Notes under the pieces: generated by a model
The model's database searches: none
What the model was told of the DNA's origin: nothing
The model's input: only the letters and a program-made list of their open reading frames with translations
Program-made: the position numbers and the translations under genes
NCBI GenBank assembly: GCA_963932465.1
Contig: OZ010787.1
Coordinates: forward strand, 34,228,087 to 34,292,086
Source of the DNA: Maratus speciosus
Taxonomy: Eukaryota > Arthropoda > Arachnida > Araneae > Salticidae
Direction: 5' to 3'
DNA length: 64,000 nucleotides
Part shown: positions 35,321-48,300 of the stretch, piece after piece
How positions within the stretch are numbered: position 1 is the stretch's first letter
Layout: every line of letters begins with the position of its first letter

Positions 35321-36083
35321 TCAAAGAGCAGATGTCTTGTTTGCAGCTCCAAACAACATACTTCGTTGCATAATTACTCATCACCAGATGTTCAAATTTA
35401 CGAGCCTTCAAAATCTGTAAACAACCCGGCTGCTGAAGAGGCAATTAATAGAAATTTAGTTTCCGAAGATTCAGCGCAAAATGGAAATGCAGTTCATTCA
35501 TTTTTTTCATATGAAAAGAGCCATAAATCTGTCTTAATAAATACTGCGATTGTTTATATAGCAGACATTAATGGTATAAATCAGCCTTTTCGTACAATCT
35601 TGGATAGTGCCTCACAGACTAATTTTATAAGTTTAAGAGCAGCTGAAACTTTAGGTTTGAAAAAAACAATCAATTAACATTCCCGTTGCAGGTCTTAATA
35701 ATTCACCGATGTCCTTGAAATCTAAAGTGAAAGCGTGTGTCTCTAATAATAAAAGAGGCGATTTGCGGTGGAATTTGGACTTATTGATCATCCCAAAAAT
35801 CACAGATTTCACTCTTGGAAAGGAAATAAACATAAATAAATTAAACATTCCTTCGAACATCTGTTTAGCTGACCCACAGTTTTTTATTCCAAATAAGATT
35901 GAAATTTTATTAGGCGCGGCACTGTTCTTTGAATTCTTAAAGGCAGACAAAATAAAGTTAGGAAAGCACTATTTACAGGAAAGTGTGTTTGGTTATCTAA
36001 TTTCTGGTTGTGTATATAACAATGTAGTAAACAAATACGAAAAAATATTGTTTCTTAACGAAAAATTTAGAAGCTTTAGATAA
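35321..36083 (+). pseudogene. BEL protease region (DUF1758-type, broken)
   Basis: A second knuckle half (CLVCSSKQH) precedes a variable linker and the retropepsin-like domain. The active-site loop reads ILDSASQTNFIS at about 35600; the usual BEL form is DSGSQ, so the conserved Gly after Asp-Ser is replaced by Ala. The frame stops at 35677 and shifts to the frame at 35709-36081, which has the end of the domain (IEILLGAALFFEFLK and ESVFGYLISGCV). Another stop occurs at 36081. It is dead by stops, and its active site is altered. Confidence 0.8.
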
Positions 36084-36538
36084 CACATTAAAATCTTTTT
36101 GGGAGATTGAAGAGGTGGGAAATTTAAAGCCTTATGATAGTAAAGAATTAGAATATTGCAATAGGCACTTCGATAAAACGCATTTTAGAAATTCGGATGG
36201 CAGATATGTCGTAGAAATGCCTTTTAAACCAGAATTTTCTGAGCCCAATTTAGGAAATTCAAAAATCGTTGCATTGAAAAGATTAAATTATTTATGGCAA
36301 CGTCTAGATCGGGACCCTATAATGCGGAATTTATACACACAATTTGTTAATGAATATCAGTTTCTTAATCACATGCATGAAATAGAGGAAACTAATGAAT
36401 TTAAGGATGGCTATTATTTACCCCATCACGGGATTTTACGACCATCTAGCTCGACAACTAAATTGCGCGTCGTATATGATGCAAGCGCAAAAAGTAGTAA
36501 TGGATATTCATTGAATGATTTATTGTGCAAGGGTGGTG
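36084..36538 (+). pseudogene. BEL reverse transcriptase, N-terminal part
   Basis: The frame 36115-36543 carries the conserved lead-in of BEL reverse transcriptase: RYVVEMPFKPEF, then GYYLPHHGILRPSSSTTKLR, then VVYDASAKSSNGYSLNDLL. It ends at the 17 kb LTR insertion, whose 5-bp duplication TGGTG is 36534-36538. The protein resumes after 53514. Apart from the insertion this segment is open. Confidence 0.9.
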
Positions 36539-37454
36539 TGTGATATCGTTTGATATCACATATATTATTTTTTATAGGTAATTAATATGATCCCTAGATA
36601 GTTAAAATTTAATATTAACTATCAATATAAAAATCCCCTTTCTATTTCTTTTTGTATATCTATGTTTTAAATTAATCTACTTTCCTTTTCACATTACTTT
36701 AACGTTCCCAGAAAACTCTCTCTCTGCTCTTTTATCTATGTAAATAAAATAAAAAAAAGAATATTATTCACAGCCATTTCATTTTGAAAGATTCATTCTT
36801 TTCGCGTTGCATCTGCCTATAAAATTTCTCTCTGCCAGATTTTTTAATTTGGTCCTTTACTAAGAGATAGTCAAAACTTTGGTTAAACCAGCAGTTAGAT
36901 AATAACATCCAGATGTACTTTTAAACTCATGTCGCCTTTCAGTTTACTGCACTCATTCCAATGCTATTGACAGCTTTCGGATTCTTTCTTACTTTCTCAC
37001 GTACTAGCGTTTGGCTAATTATCGCCTAGTAGGCTTTTCATCTAAATTGAGACTGCCCCATGTATTCCAATGTAACGGTCATCCCTTGGCAAGATCTGTG
37101 TCTTACCCAATATCTATATATCGCCAAATCTTTACGAATGAAAATGTGAAACTTATCACTCTTTGCCTGCTTCTCAGAATGTAAAGATTAAGTTTTGATT
37201 GTGTGTAAGGGGGTCACTCCCAAGGTACTTATGTGTCTCTTCAAATTTTCATTAAAGTTTCCTTATTACGCTACAAGTATTAGTTTGAATCTTCTGGATC
37301 TGTGTTTATTGTGTTGTTTGCACATTCGTGCTCCACTACGGAAAATCTAAAAATCTCATTTAAGTAATTCAAAAGATATTTCCATCTACTTATTTTATAT
37401 CCGAAGTTCTTTTATAAAAGATGAACAACCCCGCAATGAGAAACCTCTTTTACA
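36539..37454 (+). repeat. Left LTR of the 17 kb element
   Basis: The LTR is 916 bp. It has a 10-bp extra segment (GTTTGATATC) near its start that the right LTR lacks, which looks like a local duplication of GATATC. It ends in CTCTTTTACA. The word TGGTGCC at 37460-37466 may begin a primer-binding site; the tRNA is not identified. Confidence 0.9.
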
Positions 37455-38497
37455 AACTTTGGTGCCTAAGGAAGAAGATTTTTTTAAAACTTGTAGCTGG
37501 GAGTGACCCTCGCTTTTATTCAGCATTGGTCTATTAAAAAAAAATTATGAATCTTCGCTTTTTGGATTACTTAATTATATGGAAACACTTATAGAAACAA
37601 TTATATGGAAACATTCATCCGGGTCTGTGAGCCCTGTGTGTCGACCATTGCATCGCCGACGGCAACGGGGTGCTAAGTGATCTACGGGCATTCAAATATG
37701 CTGGTCTCTGATGTCGACGTTTGAGTCGAAAATATGTTTGTTGTTTCCAGATACTATATTGTTTCGTTTTCTCCTGCGCTCGCCTGATAAGGGTATAAGA
37801 AAGCGGATGATTAAAGAATTTTTCGACTCGTGTGTCATTTTCGCCTGATGGGAGGATTTTCATCTTCTACTTGAGAAAAATAGAGTGTCAGTTTTCGAAT
37901 AGTGCCTGTGCGCGCGATGTGTGTGAATCTGTTTTTGAGTATTCAAGATCTCAAATAAGTACTCGTGTACTTGCAAAAAAAAGTGTTAAACTGGATTGTG
38001 ATTAAGATACGTGGTGTGATTTCAGTGAATAATTTCTACACGGTTGATTAATCATCGGTGTTCAAAATTTATTCGTGAAATATGTCTCAACAAGTTCGAA
38101 AATACAGTTGTCGCTCCCATGATGTGATTTTTTGTTTTTTAAATGTCTAGTTTTACGACATTTCTGTGCATTACATGTACATTAAGACTTCACATTTTTG
38201 AGCTAAATTGTCAGTATGAAAAAAAAAAAGGAAAAAGAAAATACATTGAAATTAAAAAAAAGGCAATAGATAAACAATGCCAAACAATATCCATGATATA
38301 GTTTGTGGATTCAGTCACATATAAAACAAATTTTAAAAACGAATAGATTTTCTTTAGTTGAGAAAGTTTTTGAAGTTAATGTATTGTATGTTAGTACTTT
38401 ATTTTATTTTAATGTGGTTCACAACATTATTGGAGTTATAATTGATTATTTTACTTATGAGGGAATTACTGTATTTTAGTATTTGTTTTCTTTTTAC
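37455..38497. other. Internal non-coding region of the 17 kb element (5' part)
   Basis: No protein family is recognised. The stretch 37615-37860 is richer in GC than its surroundings and could hold the packaging or leader region; that is a guess from position only. Confidence 0.4.
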
Positions 38498-38505
38498 CCC
38501 AAGTT

Positions 38506-41346
38506 CAGGGTCGGACTGGGCCAGGGAAAAGGGCGCAGACCTTGGATTTTCAGAGGGCGCAGAAATTTTAGCGAACTCATGTAAATTTTTCTTGTTTGTG
38601 TTCTTCCTGGCTTGAGAAGGTTTAACACATTCACACAGCACCAAGAATGAAAGTGGCTTAATATTACATCTCAGAGTCTAGATAGAAGACTTCGATATAT
38701 CACCCGTGCAATTTTAAATTTAAATCAAATCTACACAATGCTACGCAATTTTTTAAAACGAATCTAGTAATATCTAAAAGTTCCGAGTTGAACACAGATT
38801 ACTTTGTACTAGATGACCGATATCAAGGCTAGGGCTTTATTATTTTGTTAATAGGTACCTTATAAGACTCACGGGGGGAAAAAAAGTGATTACCCCTACC
38901 AATTCTCTTGCAAGTGACTGTATAACAATTACATAGGTACCAATTTGGAGATTGTCCAGGTATTAAAAAATGCACGAACGTTAACTTTTCAAATGGTGAA
39001 CGTTGATTTTTCAAATGGTAACATCCACTTTTGATACCCTATTTGAATTCTTTGCCAGCAAATAAAGAGATAGTGTTTATATAATTTTCTTAAATCTGAA
39101 TACAGTTATAAAACAAAAAGTGTTAGCGGTTTATCCATAAGTTTCAAAAAATAAAATGAAATATCTTACAACCGAAAACACTCAATTACTCACCAGTCAA
39201 ATGATACAGAAATTTTAAATTTATTATTAACTTTATATTAAGAAAAATCTTACAAAGTATTTCTGTTAAGTTTCTACAATTGTTTTCAGTGGCTCTTTTG
39301 ATAAAAGAAGACGGTACCCTTATATTGTGGAAAGGCAAAATTTTTCCGTATCTCGAACACTAATTATCTAAATTAGCTATAAACTTACACATTGATGTTT
39401 TAAACGACTGTTCTTTGTTGTATGCAAAAATTAATAAATTAAAGTAACCAAAATAAGGTGTCAAAAATGGGCGTTATTGTTTGTAAATTCAGAGTTGGTG
39501 CAATTTTTAATATGTAGACGAGTTCGGAAACATAATTTATGTATAACAATAATTAGTAGACATTATTTACAGACAGTTGTACCTATAGACTTTTTTACGA
39601 AGATTTTATGCTGAATTAGCAATGGTAACCCCTTTTATTCCATTTATTTCCATTGGCGCACTGAAAATCTGTACGAAAACTAACAAGATTTTTCGCACCA
39701 GGCACCAACTAGAGTTACTGCGGTGCTGCTAAGGGTTTCAACCCATTTTTTAAGTATACTTTTTTATAAAATGAATTAGTTATCAGTCAGTTTATAATGA
39801 GATAGATTCAATCTCTGTTACAATCCGACAACAATTACCTTTTATTTACTACAGTTTTTTTTTTAAAGTAGAATTTTTAAATATGGTATCTATCGGTATC
39901 TCCCTCATGACACACAAAAAATTTCAGTATGCAAACTTCGCTTACAATTTCTTTGTATCTAAAACAAAAATGTATAAAACTTTTCATATAAAAGTAGAAA
40001 TTTTGAAAACTAAAGCTTGTGCTTCTTTTGTTCTTTTATAAAAAGTACCACATATTATAAGGTATTTAAATGTTGAAACATAAGAATATTTAAACATTCA
40101 AATCAACATCCCATTAAAGAATTTGAAAATAACACTTGCTTGTGAAAATAATGCTTATTACACTTGCAACATTTTATATAAGGCGAATTATGTATTTTGT
40201 AGGAAGAGGCACTTTGCCTTTGTGTCCTTAAAAAAATAACTATGTATCCGTAAAATGCTGCATTAATGTTGCACTACTGAAAAAAAATTATACACAGAAA
40301 GTACACCAAAAATGCCACTTTGTTAGCCTAAAAATCACCAAAATAATTGAGTAAATTTACTCTTTTCAGCACCCTCTTCCTATGATTTGCAAAGTTCTTA
40401 TCCTAATTAGAGATCAAGGGAAATATTTAAGTTTACACAATTGAGAAAAATGCCCCAGGAATTGTATTCATACAAACTGCAAGATCCCGTGGCAGCGTTT
40501 TTTTATTCGAAAAACCTATCCTAATTTCTGAATAGTAGTCATCGCTTTATTTAATGATAATTTTTCCGTGATTAAATTAAAACAACTTTTTATTTAAAAT
40601 ACACACTAGAATTTCCTAATATTTATTTAGCCACGGAAAATCTATCATTCAATAAAACAAAGATTACTAACTGAAAATTATGGTGTAGATTTTGTGAATG
40701 AAAAAACGCTAGCCGCGGGATTCCACAGTTTGCGGAATTGTAATCCAGAAGTCTTATCAAGTTTGTATTCCGCGAAAAGAAAGGTCATGTTTTTCAACCA
40801 AAAACGAAATCCGCACAAATAGTTTTTTTGTCTTCTGATATTTATCCCTTTTTTTTTCGCAAGTTGTTTTCAAAAAGCACGGTTTCAATTGTAGGCGCAT
40901 TCATGGCCGTCATTAAAAGTGTAGGGACAAGGTACTAAAAGCTAAAGGCCTGAAAATATGCAAAATATTTGGTTAAAATCTAAAACATATCATTCAAAGA
41001 AGTGATGAAATAAATCTCGCTCAGGGCGCTGTGGCTACTAAGCTTTTCCTGCTTGCGTGTTTTCCCTCTCAATAGTATGCAAAGATGCCACGATTCGTTT
41101 CCAATCTTGAAATTGCTTCGATGTATTTTTAATTTCTTTGTGATAAAAAATACCTCTCGTGCTGTTTGCCTAATGATTATTCTGATGATTATTTCTAAAC
41201 GAATCCTCGAAATTTAGTACACTAGTCCGAATGTATCTGCACAACTTGGGGGAAAATATTGGAGCGGCTTAAGGCACTTAGGGGCGCGAAGTTTTTTGTG
41301 GACGAGGGCGCACCGGCCCTCTGGCCGATGGGCCAGTCCGAGCCTG
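38506..41346. mobile_element. Non-autonomous hAT-like element (2.84 kb)
   Basis: The left end CAGGGTCGGACTGGGCC and the right end, reverse complement CAGGCTCGGACTGGCCC, are inverted copies. A perfect 8-bp duplication, CCCAAGTT, lies at 38498-38505 and 41347-41354. GC-rich 'agggcgcag' or 'gagggcgcacc' words border both ends. The interior is AT-rich with no transposase frame. It sits inside the 17 kb LTR element. Confidence 0.88.
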
Positions 41347-41354
41347 CCCAAGTT

Positions 41355-44300
41355 AGTATATCAGGAGGGAAGTTGTGAAAATTGGTTACTCTTTTTTTTA
41401 CATACACTTTTTCCCTGCATGGATGTCACTTGTTTAAACTATGCTAATAACACCTTCAGTATATTTAATTAGCTTTGAATGACAAGTAAGTTTTCATTAC
41501 AAGGGTTATGTTTTATCTATGCAGGGTTACATTTATGAAAACTAAAAAAATGAAAATTTATATTTAAATTTCAGCATTGTGTTTTTATTCGTGTGCCATC
41601 AATTATTTGGTTCTTGTGCAGAATATTTTAATTTGACTATATGTGTTTAACATTTTTTTTATTTTTATTAAAGGTAAGTCTTTTTAAATATAGATAGATG
41701 TTCGTTTCCCATTGCTTTAAAAAAAAGAAAAAGTTTAATAATTAAAGCAATCTAGATATATTTTATGCTTTCATATGTTATCATAATTTTTTATTTTGTG
41801 CTTATAGTATTATTTCAAGATTTTTTTTTATTTAAATGTGATGGGTTTATATTGTGTGCATTTTAAGTTTAGTAAATTCAAATGTTGTGTCATATAATAT
41901 GCGACAATTTTAGGTTACCCATATTTTTTCCGAAAATTTGACTTTTCCCCATTTCGTTTTATATTTAAATTTCACGAATGCATTAGGTAAAAGAAAGAGA
42001 AGTGTGTGACAAATAACATTTTTGATTAATTTTGATTTTTTTGGTAATGAGATTTTTTTTTTGTTGTTGTAAAGCATTCCGAATTGTTCTAGAACCATTA
42101 TTGATAGCAGTAAGTCACCCATGCATGCCCATTTAAAAAAAATGTTGTACATTGAGGTTCTAAGAAAGTCTGTACCTCTACAGCTTAATTAATTTTGGTT
42201 GTACATAAAAACTTTTAAGAAAGAGGTTTGGATTTCTTATAATTGTTTTCCAACTTTTTTACAAGTGGTTCATGTGTTAGATATTTGGTTATGTTACACA
42301 AAATTTGCTCTTTTGAATATAATTTTGTTCATTCATATACATACATTTCACTAGTTCATGAGTTTATTTACATATTTTGTTCAATTTGTTTTTTTACACA
42401 TTGTACTTTGCTAACGATCTATTCGACAGTATTTCTTTTTTTTTTCCTCACAAGTAGTTCCTTGAGTATAACACATAGTTCATTGTGGCTAGTTTAGAGT
42501 TTAACCAGAGTTCATTCACACATTACACGTAGTTCATTGATTTTATTAACCCTTATTCATTACATTTTGGTGATTAACTCATTAATTATGTAATTGAATC
42601 TCACTCGTATGTTAGTGTTTTGGGTTATTACACACATACTGTCCCTATATTTTGTTAGCAAATGCATAAAAAAATGTTAGTTCATTGGGACATTATTACA
42701 GGTAGTTCATGTGGAATAATACAATTTGTTCATGGGTTTACTTACACGTTGTGTATGCTTGCGTACACACTTGTTCATGTGTTTCATTTCAGGTAGTTCA
42801 TGAGTTTGGGGTTTCTTTTCCCCTCCCTTCACACACATACAGTAAATTTTTTTCTCTCGATATATACAGCATTGTGAAGGATTCTAAAAAAAAATCTTTT
42901 TTTTAATATTTCACTTTTTATACACTTGGGTACATCTTATTGCTTCACCATATGGCATAAGTGATAATTTAATTCACATTTAACTTTAAAGTTAAAGGTT
43001 TGTTTTTTTTTTTAGAAATTAATTGTGTACTGCTTTATATATATTTTTTTCATCAGACTATTCGGCGCACAAGTGGTCAGATGATTAAAAATATATTGTT
43101 TTTGTGTGAAAATACTCTGATGTGGATCGTTTTTGTTTTTTTTTCTTCCCATGTAAAAGATTTTTTTTTAATCAGAAGGGTACACAGCAACACTATACAC
43201 TTTTTACAACATTTACATTTCTTTAGATATTTTTTGGATATTCGGTATAAAACTTTAGACAGTTGTTTAGATAGTTTTAGTTCAAAGGTTGAGTACAAAT
43301 GTTTGCATTTTTATCACACAAGAAGCTTTTCCTGGTCACATTTGTCCTTTTCGCTTTTCTTTACTTAAAAGCACAGTTCTTTGTTTTTTGTTTGTTTTAA
43401 CTTTAGGCTAAGCATTTTTGTGCTTGTGATACAATGCTCTTGGTTCCATATGTACACAATGAGTTTGTGTTCATAGTTCATACAACTGAGTTCATAGTCT
43501 AGTTAGTTCATAGTTTACACAACTGAGTTCATAGAAAAAACACTTTACACAAGTTCATAGCATTGTCAATTCTTTATGTACTTCAGGGACCAATTGCACT
43601 ATTATTTCTTTCTTTCATGACAATACTTAGTTCATAGAATTTTTCCTTACACACATTAGTTCATAGTTTGTTTTCTTTCTTGTGATTTGTTTTGCATATT
43701 AGTTCATACCAATTTTGTTTTGGTAGACACTTTAGTTCATTGTAATAATATTTTTTTAGACACATGAGTTCATAGCAAGTTTCATTCTTTTACACACACT
43801 TTAGTTCATTGTATTACTTTTACACTAGTCAGTGAAGTAACCCTACACATTATTTCTTTGAAATAATTTTTCACTTTTGTTCATTGATATACTTAGATTG
43901 CTGTATTCATTTACACATGCAACTATGTCGTTGAATTTAACCTTTGTTCCCTGACACACATTGCTTCGATACTCGTATACATCGTTAGTTCATTGAGATT
44001 TGCTTACATTTTTAGTCATGCATATATGTTTGTTTTTAAACATTGCATACTGAATTGAAAATATTCATTTTTTTTTTTCAAGTTTTTGAACCTTTGCACA
44101 TTAACATTCTTTTTGTATGTTTGTTTTTATGTCTCACTATACCAGGACTATTTTTAATTTTACATGATACATTGCAACATAAACATTTATTAAACTTTAC
44201 ATTTTGCATACACTTAATTTTTTTTTTTTTTGCTTTTTAATATTTTGTTATGTAATGACATTCTCATGTCACCATCACTTTGTTTAACAACAAAGATTTC

Positions 44301-45015
44301 TCAGTAAATAGGAAACTACCTCTTCACATACTATGCATATTTTATTTTTATTTTAGGCCATGTTTTTTTTTTCTTTTCTAGTTTTATGTTACACCAGGTT
44401 TTCATCATTAAACTTTCTCACATTTTAAAAGTTACCAGTTATTAAATTATCGTTTAATTTCTTGGTTCTAAATACCATGACACAGTAATGTCATCATCAC
44501 TTTGCCTAATTGCAAATTGACATTTTTTTTACAGTTACATAATTTTAATCCTTCACTGATATTTAAGACAACTCTATACTTTAGTAGCAGTTGCTTTTCT
44601 CTTTTGTCATATGCTTTTTCTACGATCACATAATACATTTTTTTTTTCTCAAATAATACTTTTAAAGTATTTTTTTTTTTTTCGATACACACCACTTTTA
44701 AATTATACAAGCCAGACGATGTGTTTAAAAAAAACAGTTACTTTAAATCACAAATGCTGTTCAGTTGCAGTAAATTGTTAGGAATTTCCTCATCTTTATC
44801 CACAGTACAGATCCTCACTAACACAATGTCATCTTGACATATTAATAAGTTAAAACTTTGATAAATAAATGGGCTCACTGCATGAGGTGTTTGTAGTTGC
44901 TATTAGTAGATAACGACTACTACTAAAAAAAAAAATAAGAATTTTTTTAAATATTTTATATTTTGATATTAGACACTTTGTTTTGTAATTAATGCATCTC
45001 TTTTGCTCTTCTAAT
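41355..45015. other. T-rich internal region of the 17 kb element
   Basis: The plus strand is strongly T-rich throughout. The middle holds the AGTTCAT motif array (42240-43995). Open frames here are Phe- and His-rich reads of T-rich DNA and match no family. Confidence 0.5.
42240..43995 (+). repeat. Degenerate AGTTCAT / TTACACA motif array
   Basis: The word AGTTCAT, usually extended to TAGTTCATNG or GAGTTCATAG, occurs over twenty times at intervals of roughly 25-70 bp. It is often preceded or followed by TTACACA or ACACAC. It is densest at 43460-43810. Spacing is irregular, so this is either a very old short tandem repeat or a cluster of sites. Nothing similar is seen elsewhere in the window. 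Confidence 0.65.
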
Positions 45016-45128
45016 CACTGCACTCAGTTGGTTGGTTGGTTGTATTGGGTTTTATGGCGCAAAATCCCCAACGGGACATGCTGCGCCAAACAAAAGCGAA
45101 AAAAAAAGAAGTGAGTAAACAAATGACA

Positions 45129-45161
<33 letters not shown>

Positions 45162-45188
45162 AATAAATTTGAGTTGAAATAGAAAAGC

Positions 45189-45216
45189 CATCTGGATGGG
45201 GTAACCCATCCAGATG
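45189..45216 (-). promoter_or_regulatory. 3' UTR hairpin A of the LINE
   Basis: CATCTGGATGGG pairs with CCCATCCAGATG (12 bp) around a 4-nt loop, GTAA on the plus strand. The same stem is repeated at 45282-45306. A role in reverse-transcriptase recognition of the RNA is plausible but is inference. Confidence 0.7.
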
Positions 45217-45281
45217 TAGTCATTAAACAAGGATAGAAATCAATGTAAAAAAGAAATCCAGTAAAACCAAGTAAACAAGTT

Positions 45282-45306
45282 ATCTGGATGGGCCCTCCAT
45301 CCAGAT
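45282..45306 (-). promoter_or_regulatory. 3' UTR hairpin B of the LINE
   Basis: ATCTGGATGG pairs with CCATCCAGAT (10 bp) around a loop of GCCCT. The stem is the same as in hairpin A while loop and flanks differ, which suggests that the stem is conserved for a reason. Confidence 0.7.
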
Positions 45307-45345
45307 GTCGATAAGAAAGTCCCACACATGAAGCCCTTAAAAAAA

Positions 45346-48300
45346 CTATATCTCAAAATAAAAACCAATGTGTTTTAAAAAAGTAAAGAGTGCCCCATGA
45401 GGTGTTTCCCCAATGAGGTTTGTCAAGATTGGTGAAGATGTGCTAAAATAAAATCTATATAAGTGCCGGAGGCCCGGACAGTCAGATAAAACATGATGGA
45501 CGGTCAGGTTATCAAAATGACAATGTGGACACATGGGTGCATCCTCCCGAAGTAATAGATGTTTATGAGTAATTCTTGAATGTCCAATTCTCAGACGAGT
45601 CAGAATAACATCAGATTTTCTTGGATAAATCGGAAGCCAGGTTATGATTGTTGGTTTAATACGATGCAGTTTATTATTGTTTTCTAAATCCCAACTCTCT
45701 TGCCAATTATTCTGAATAAAGTGTTTTATAAGTAGTTTAACGTCTGAGAAAGGAACTTTATGGTGTAATGGATTAAGAGCACGTTTTGCTGCCTCATCTG
45801 CTTTCTCATTACCAGGAATACCCATGTGTCCGGGTACGCAGCAAAATAAAATATTATAGCCGCGTCGTGTCAATTTATTATAAAAATCTAAGATGGATGA
45901 GACAAAAGGATGTTTTTTAAAAGATTTTATTGCGTCAATAGAACTATTTGAGTCAGTATAAATGATGAAGGATGTGTTATGGTGATGAGAAATGTGCAAC
46001 ATAGCTCTCTCTATCGCGATCAGTTCAGCTGTAAACACAGAAGTAGACGAATGCAGCCGGTAACTGAGACAAGTGTTTTCACAAAAAACACCGCAACCAA
46101 CAATATCTCCCATTTTGGAACCGTCTGTATAAATGTCAGTGTAACTATTGAAATTTGATCTATGTGCAGCAAATAGTTGTTGGGAAATAATTGGAGCCAA
46201 ATTATTTTTATCATATCCTTTAAAAGGGTGGAGAGAAGTAATATTAAGAGGTTTCCAAGGAGGTAGCACATGTGGATGACATGAGCTCACCTCGATATTA
46301 CTCAGAGGGCTATTGTCAATAAAGTTTCTTATTCTTAAACCAAAAGATGGGATGCAAGATGGGCGATGCTGATAAAGCATGGCATTGTCAGTATTTAACA
46401 AGTGGGAATGAAGTGGATGACCATGATTCGAAAGGAGACGGTAATACAGAATCAATGAGAGTTTTTCACGAATCTGATAGAGTGACGGTTCATTACAATC
46501 TACATACAAGCTTAAAACTGGTGATGTACGAAATGCACCAGAGCAAACACGAAGTGCACTATGGTGCACAGTGTCAAGTTTATTAAGAACAGAATTACGT
46601 GCTGAACCGTAGACCTGGCAGGCATAGTCAATTTTTGAACGGATTACAGAACGATAAATTTTGAGGAGAGATGTACGGTCTGCTCCCCATGAAGTATTTG
46701 AAAGCACTTTAAGTAAATTAAGCGATTTTTCACATTTTGTCCTTAGTTGTAAAACATGTGGTAAAAAAGTCAGTTTTTTATCAAAATAAACGCCTAAATA
46801 ACGAACGTTGTCTACAACAGGGATTTGAGAAGGGCCAATAAAGATTTCGGGATCTGGATGCAGACCCCTACATCTACAGAAATGCACACAGGAAGTTTTG
46901 TCATAGGAAATAATAAAACCATTTTTATTTGTCCAGTTAAGAATATTTTTGATTGCAATTTGCAGTTGTCTCTCAATAAAACGCATGTCTTGTCCCATAC
47001 ACATAATTCTGAAGTCATCAACGTATAAATCTCCCTTCACAGAAGGGGGTAGTTGATTCAGGATGTTATTTATTTTTATTGCAAAGAGGGTGACACTCAG
47101 GACACTGCCCTGAGGTACACCCTCTTCTTGTTCATAAAAACTAGATAAAATTCCACCAATACGAACTTGAAAAAGTCGAATTGTGAGGAAGTTTTTGATA
47201 AAAATTGGAAGGTTCCCACGAAAGAGCAAGTTAAAAAGGTCACGAAGGATTCCATAACGCCAGGTTCTGTCATAAGCTTTCGCCATATCAAAAAATATGG
47301 ACACCAAATGGTTACGTGTTAAAAAGGCTGTCCGGATGTGATCTTCCAAATGAATCAAATTATCGATAGTAGACCTACCACGTCGAAATCCACTTTGAAA
47401 AGCGGCAAGGCAATTGTTGGTTTCTAAAACATGTACAAGGCGGCAGTTGACCATTTTTTCAAGCAATTTGCAAAGACTGCTAGTAAGTGCGATCGGCCTG
47501 TAATTATTTGGATTGGTAGCATCTTTTCCTGGCTTAGGAAAAGGAATAACGATAGCCCTGCACCAAGCATTGGGAAAAAGCTGTTCTGTCCAAATCCTGT
47601 TATAAAAAGAAAGCAGATTGTTAAGTGAAGTATGTGAGAGATGTTTGAGCATGATGTAAGTGATGCCATCATGACCTGGAGCAGATAAGTGACTGTCTTG
47701 TAAACAATTTAAAAGCTCTGAAATAATAAATGGCTGATTGTATGAAAATGAGTTATGACTATTAAAATTAATTCTGGTCATTTCAGTCTGTCTTTTGTAA
47801 GATAAAAAAGGCTCCGGATATGCGTCTGATTTAGAAATAGATGCTAGGGTACTACCTATTGTCTCAGCAATGTTCTTAGGAGAAGTGATGGTGTGACCGT
47901 TATGTTTTAAAATAGAAACATGATTTTCAGAGTAAAGACCCATACATTTTTTTACTTTTACCCAGAGTTCTTTGCTTGAAGTATTGGAGTTTATGCTTGA
48001 TACATAATTAATCCAGGACTCCCGTTGGCTTTTGCGTCGCACTCGTCTAGCTTCTGCCTTTGCTTTTTTAAATGCTATATAGTTATTATTATTTGGGTAT
48101 CTCCGAAAGAGACCCCAAGCCCTCTGTTGTTTTTTCTTTGCGCTTTGGCAATCGCTATTCCACCATGGTTTTCTGTTTTTATGGTTAGATGATGTTTTTG
48201 GAATGCTGGAATCAGCAGCATTGATAATACATTGAGTTATATTATCAAGTGCATTGTCAATATTCCCCGCAATCATGTTAGTGGTGATGTTTGCCAGTGA

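Larger units (their letters stand above)
45028..45345 (-). other. LINE 3' UTR and terminal tail
   Basis: In sense order, after the ORF2 stop (45346) come two hairpins (45306-45282 and 45216-45189), a tract of about 36 T (A on the plus strand, 45130-45167), and the end ATACAACCAACCAACCAA. The tail resembles the 3' ends of the two SINEs. Confidence 0.8.

Noticed and set aside
37615..37863. An 82-codon minus-strand frame in the GC-richer part of the 17 kb element
   Set aside because: No homology is recognisable and its position after the LTR suggests leader sequence.
42240..43995. A CRISPR-like array of short repeats with spacers
   Set aside because: The repeats are 7-10 bp, degenerate and irregularly spaced, in eukaryotic DNA, without associated proteins.
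46347..46586. Plus-strand open frames inside the LINE (also 46825-47028, 47431-47628, 50144-50470)
   Set aside because: They are antisense shadows of ORF1 and ORF2.
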